A DNA stretch of 64,000 bases from Arthrinium phaeospermum. Its lineage: Eukaryota; Ascomycota; Sordariomycetes; Amphisphaeriales; Apiosporaceae. The stretch covers positions 3,658,001 through 3,722,000 of the forward strand of contig QYRS01000003.1 in assembly GCA_006503535.1 (NCBI GenBank), in the 5' to 3' direction. The first letter of the stretch is position 1. Each line of letters starts with the position of its first letter. The notes beneath the pieces were generated by a model. It was not told the origin of the DNA. It worked only from the letters and a program-made list of their open reading frames with translations, and made no database searches. Below, piece by piece: positions 61,161 to 64,000 of the stretch. The translations under genes and the position numbers were made by a program.

Positions 61161-61559
61161 GCAGGTGCCTTCCTTGTTCATTTGGGATCCTCTACTGCTC
61201 CTATCAGAATCGTTGAGCGCATACACACACGCACAATGATGAATACGCTCGATCATGACCTCGGTACAGACTCTGAGGATACATACTGTGTCATATGACA
61301 ATTGCTTCAACAACCAAGGGAATGGATGGGTGAGTGGCTTCTTCTCTTGCAGATATGAGGAGAGAGAGCAAGCGACTCCTTGATTTCTTCGTTCTCCCCG
61401 TACCCTACTGTACACTGCTGCCCTAATACTCCTTTCTCCCCCTTTCTTCTCGCTTCGTCGGCACATTCGGATTTTGTTCATTTCTCTTCTTCTTTCGCCT
61501 GTTTCACCGTACTGCATTTTCGCCCACGGCAGAACTGCTTTTGCACGGGGGTTTCAGGC
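61161..61559. other. Spacer, 3' flank of the preceding gene
   Basis: No gene seen; pyrimidine-rich in its right half (about 61430-61560), ending in a TTTCAG that resembles a 3' splice site just before the ATG at 61560. Confidence 0.45.
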
Positions 61560-61754
61560 ATGGGGTTCTGTTCCGCATGTTTGGGGAGCAAGAAAAACAG
61601 CACGACGTTGATTTTTGCGGATGATGATGTCCACTGGGCCCGCTGGGGGTTTTCAGGGGTGCATTCTATGAGGAAAGATGGACTACTAGGCTTGGAAGAT
61701 GGTCGTTGGGGCCACTCTGATCCCCGGGAAGACACCTTCGAGGCGTTTTCATGA
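61560..61754 (+). CDS. Possible 64-residue lipid-anchored protein
   Basis: The ATG at 61560 opens a 64-codon frame starting MGFCSACLGSKKN. Gly2 followed by Cys4 and Cys7 and a basic patch is the classic layout for N-myristoylation plus palmitoylation, seen on small fungal vacuole/endosome-associated proteins. The rest (IFADDDVHWARWGFSG, LGLEDGRWGHSDPRED) shows no domain. A TTTCAG lies just upstream, so a leader intron is possible. It could also be the first exon of a longer gene or a chance frame. Confidence 0.35.
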   Translation: MGFCSACLGSKKNSTTLIFADDDVHWARWGFSGVHSMRKDGLLGLEDGRWGHSDPREDTFEAFS

Positions 61755-62290
61755 GAAGGAAGCCTTCGGGACGAACACGTACACATGGGTGTTGTTGTTC
61801 TCTTTCTTTCTCACGTCAAGGGGTTCCGGTCGTAGTCCTCTTTTTCTCTGACCATCACGTAGCATGTACAATAGTAATGAGCAAATGACATTCAGAAAAT
61901 AAACTCTGGTTTCTATATCCTCGAGGACATCTTCACTAACTCCTGCTAACTTCATAAAAACACACATGCCATCCTGCCCACCTAGAAACCATGTAATACG
62001 CATTATCGTCGAGGAGTAGAAGGATATTTGCCGGGTTGGTAGGTCAACACACCGAAAAGCTACAACACAGAGAACTCAGGGGTAAGTATCAATGTGTCTG
62101 ACCTTACGAGGGGCTAACACGCCCTGATTCATCCAGCTGCAGTAGCAACACCCATCATTCCTTTCAGAGGTCGGTCATGCGGATGCGGATCGCTGCACGT
62201 CCACATCGAATTCCCCAATTCATCGGGTTGTTTCTGAGACTACGGGAGTACTACTACCTAACTACATGAAGGGAAGGGCCGCATGGCACA

Positions 62291-62310
62291 TGGCATGGCA
62301 TGGCATGGCA
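62291..62310. repeat. TGGCA pentanucleotide tandem repeat
   Basis: Four perfect TGGCA units, with further partial copies immediately upstream (62284-62290). Confidence 0.75.
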
Positions 62311-63249
62311 ACCCAGCTGGGCACTGGCGTTTCTTTTTCGTCCTTCTCCGTATCGAAACATAACCCCACGGGAAAATGTGTTTCTGCTGCATGCGGGATT
62401 CCACTCAGGAATGTGTTTGGTCGGCAGCATCTACGTAGGAGGGTGATTGCAGTTTGTGTCGTCAATGTCTCCTGATGTGGCCCGATGCCGAATGAGCATT
62501 CAAAACTCGGCCGACGGTATACAACTCCTCGATCCGAAAAGATTACCAAGGCTCACTGGGATCGGATGGGATCGGCACGCGAAGAGAAAGTAGAAACATA
62601 TCTGATCATACAAAGTTCATCATATATTGCGGGGTGTGATCATGGGCAATCGACTCAATCTTATCACATTTTGTTCGTCATTCGAACATGAGTCGGTTGG
62701 CCGGGTGACATCCCGCAAAGCAAGCACACTTTCAGCCCTGTACTGTGGTAGTTGCATTGGTGCGCGCCCGCTATGGCTACCTAAAGCTGTGCCTAAGAAG
62801 GTTTGGATAGATTGGCTCGAGTTTTGAAAAGTCTCGCTATGTCGAACGTTGATCATTCCATTATTGTTTGGATTGTCGCCTATAGTTCTGACGCAAAGCC
62901 CAGCGAGATAGCATCATATCATTCGGAGCCGTCATCATCATCGGCAGCCAGCAAAGGGCAGAAGACGTCAGTCCCCGAACCTATCCTGCCTACAATTAAG
63001 TAGGCCTGGAGTCCGCGAGGCGAAAAATGACGATTTGGGCGGGGTTCCCGCACGTACTCCCGCTGAAATTTTTGGGGCCCCTACTGCTACTACTATGTAC
63101 AGGGCCCCCTAAAGGGAAAAGGACCTAAGAGAAGCCAGGTCCCTATCTTTGCCGCCGACTTTACCGAATGGGCGGGAGATGGGAGTTTAGCGACGAGTAG
63201 CTGCGAATCAACCCGTGGTAGCGAGATCCCCTCCGAGAAATCCCTTGTA

Positions 63250-63274
63250 GGGGGGTAGGGGGAGGGGGAGGGGG
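63250..63274 (+). repeat. Four-run G tract, candidate G-quadruplex
   Basis: Runs of 6, 5, 5 and 5 guanines separated by TA, A and A. This satisfies the usual G3+ short-loop pattern and would be very stable if formed. It lies outside any supported gene. Confidence 0.7.
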
Positions 63275-64000
63275 AGTTTCTGGATTTCCGTGCGTCCTCG
63301 TTCTCATCCTCATTCGAGAAAAGAGTTCCCCCCTTTTTAGAATTTCCCAGCCTTGGCAGCTTTGCAGGAAGGAAAAGGAAACCTGAATCGGTTGCATTGC
63401 GCGCATACGAATTCGGGGGGTTTGGAACAGGCATGGCTGCTTGCCGGGCCCCGGAGAATTACTTACAGGACGGACACGAGAAAGAAAGAAAAACGAGACA
63501 GAGTCATTTGGGGTCAAGTGGTTTGGCTGGCTGCAGGGTCTTTGCTTTGCCGCTTGTATTACCGGCGGGGCTCAGCCAGGCAAGAGACAGGTCCCAAGGT
63601 GCTAGGACGGGCAGAAGGCAGGCGCCTAACCTTACCTACTCAGGTCCAGCCCGTCCAGCCCGGCCAGTCAGGTGGTTGATTTGCCCACGAGCGATCCAAA
63701 TCCTGCTGCGCGCCTGATACGCTCAAGTGTCATCCAGGGCACCACCGCTTAATGCCAGGCAAGCATCGCAAGAGTAGCAGAGCCTTGGCAGCCTCGAACT
63801 TGGATCGAATGTAGAAAGGGTCCTTCCTCCACTCACTCTCCTTCGAGTCTTCTTTCCCCCGAGTGGGGTCGACAGGCAGCTGGAACGGTAAGGCGAGGCA
63901 AACGAGGGAGAGTGGTGTGAGAGAATGAATGCACAATACCTAGTACGTACAAGCATAGCACATCTATCGCTTGGCCAGATCGGTCAAGGAAGCCTTCTGA

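Larger units (their letters stand above)
61755..64000. other. Gene-free right end of the window
   Basis: No supported gene. It holds a TGGCA tandem (62291-62310) and a G-quadruplex-type tract (63250-63274). Open frames are short and lack motifs. The last 500 bases may be the start of the flank of a gene beyond the window. Confidence 0.5.

Overview
The window is nuclear DNA of a filamentous ascomycete (Pezizomycotina, most likely Sordariomycetes). Genes carry short GT..AG introns of mostly 50-120 nt with CTAAC/CTGAC/TTGAC-like branch sites. It encodes a PEX33-type peroxin, which is typical of filamentous fungi, and it holds one 2.2-kb island that looks destroyed by repeat-induced point mutation (RIP). 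About eighteen genes can be modelled; no rRNA, convincing tRNA or CRISPR was seen.

Layout, left to right. (1) 1-9.6 kb, all minus strand: a cyclopropane-fatty-acid synthase running off the left edge and broken by one base, a Dip5-like amino-acid permease with its own one-base frame problem, and a large chromodomain protein. (2) 12.4-24.6 kb, all plus strand: YPT31/RAB11 GTPase, ribosome-biogenesis factor BRX1, an F-box protein, the class II histone deacetylase HDA1 and an RS/SR-rich protein. (3) 25.9-33.8 kb, minus strand: a protein with a DUF4050/Gag1-like C-terminus, a small proline/lysine-rich protein and a Pex14/17-type peroxin (PEX33). (4) 35.8-40.6 kb: INO80 subunit IES2 (+) and the cell-fusion protein PRM1 (-). 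(5) 41.8-44.0 kb: an AT-rich RIP relic with intact terminal inverted repeats, probably Tc1/mariner (impala-like). (6) 45.0-61.2 kb: adenine glycosylase MUTYH and a tiny two-intron gene (both -), then MUS7/MMS22 and two large proteins of unknown function (+). (7) 61.2-64 kb: mostly gene-free, with one possible 64-residue lipid-anchored protein and a G-quadruplex tract.

There is no metabolic cluster. The genes are mainly housekeeping: trafficking, ribosome assembly, chromatin, DNA repair, peroxisome import and mating fusion. A loose chromatin/repair theme (chromodomain protein, HDA1, IES2, MUTYH, MUS7) is visible. The most notable points are the RIP relic whose decay stops at its own inverted repeats, three places where one homopolymer base would restore a reading frame, several introns that need an AAG 3' splice site, and a 66-residue gene lying only 75 bp upstream of MUTYH. 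Exon boundaries were worked out by hand from splice motifs and reading-frame closure.
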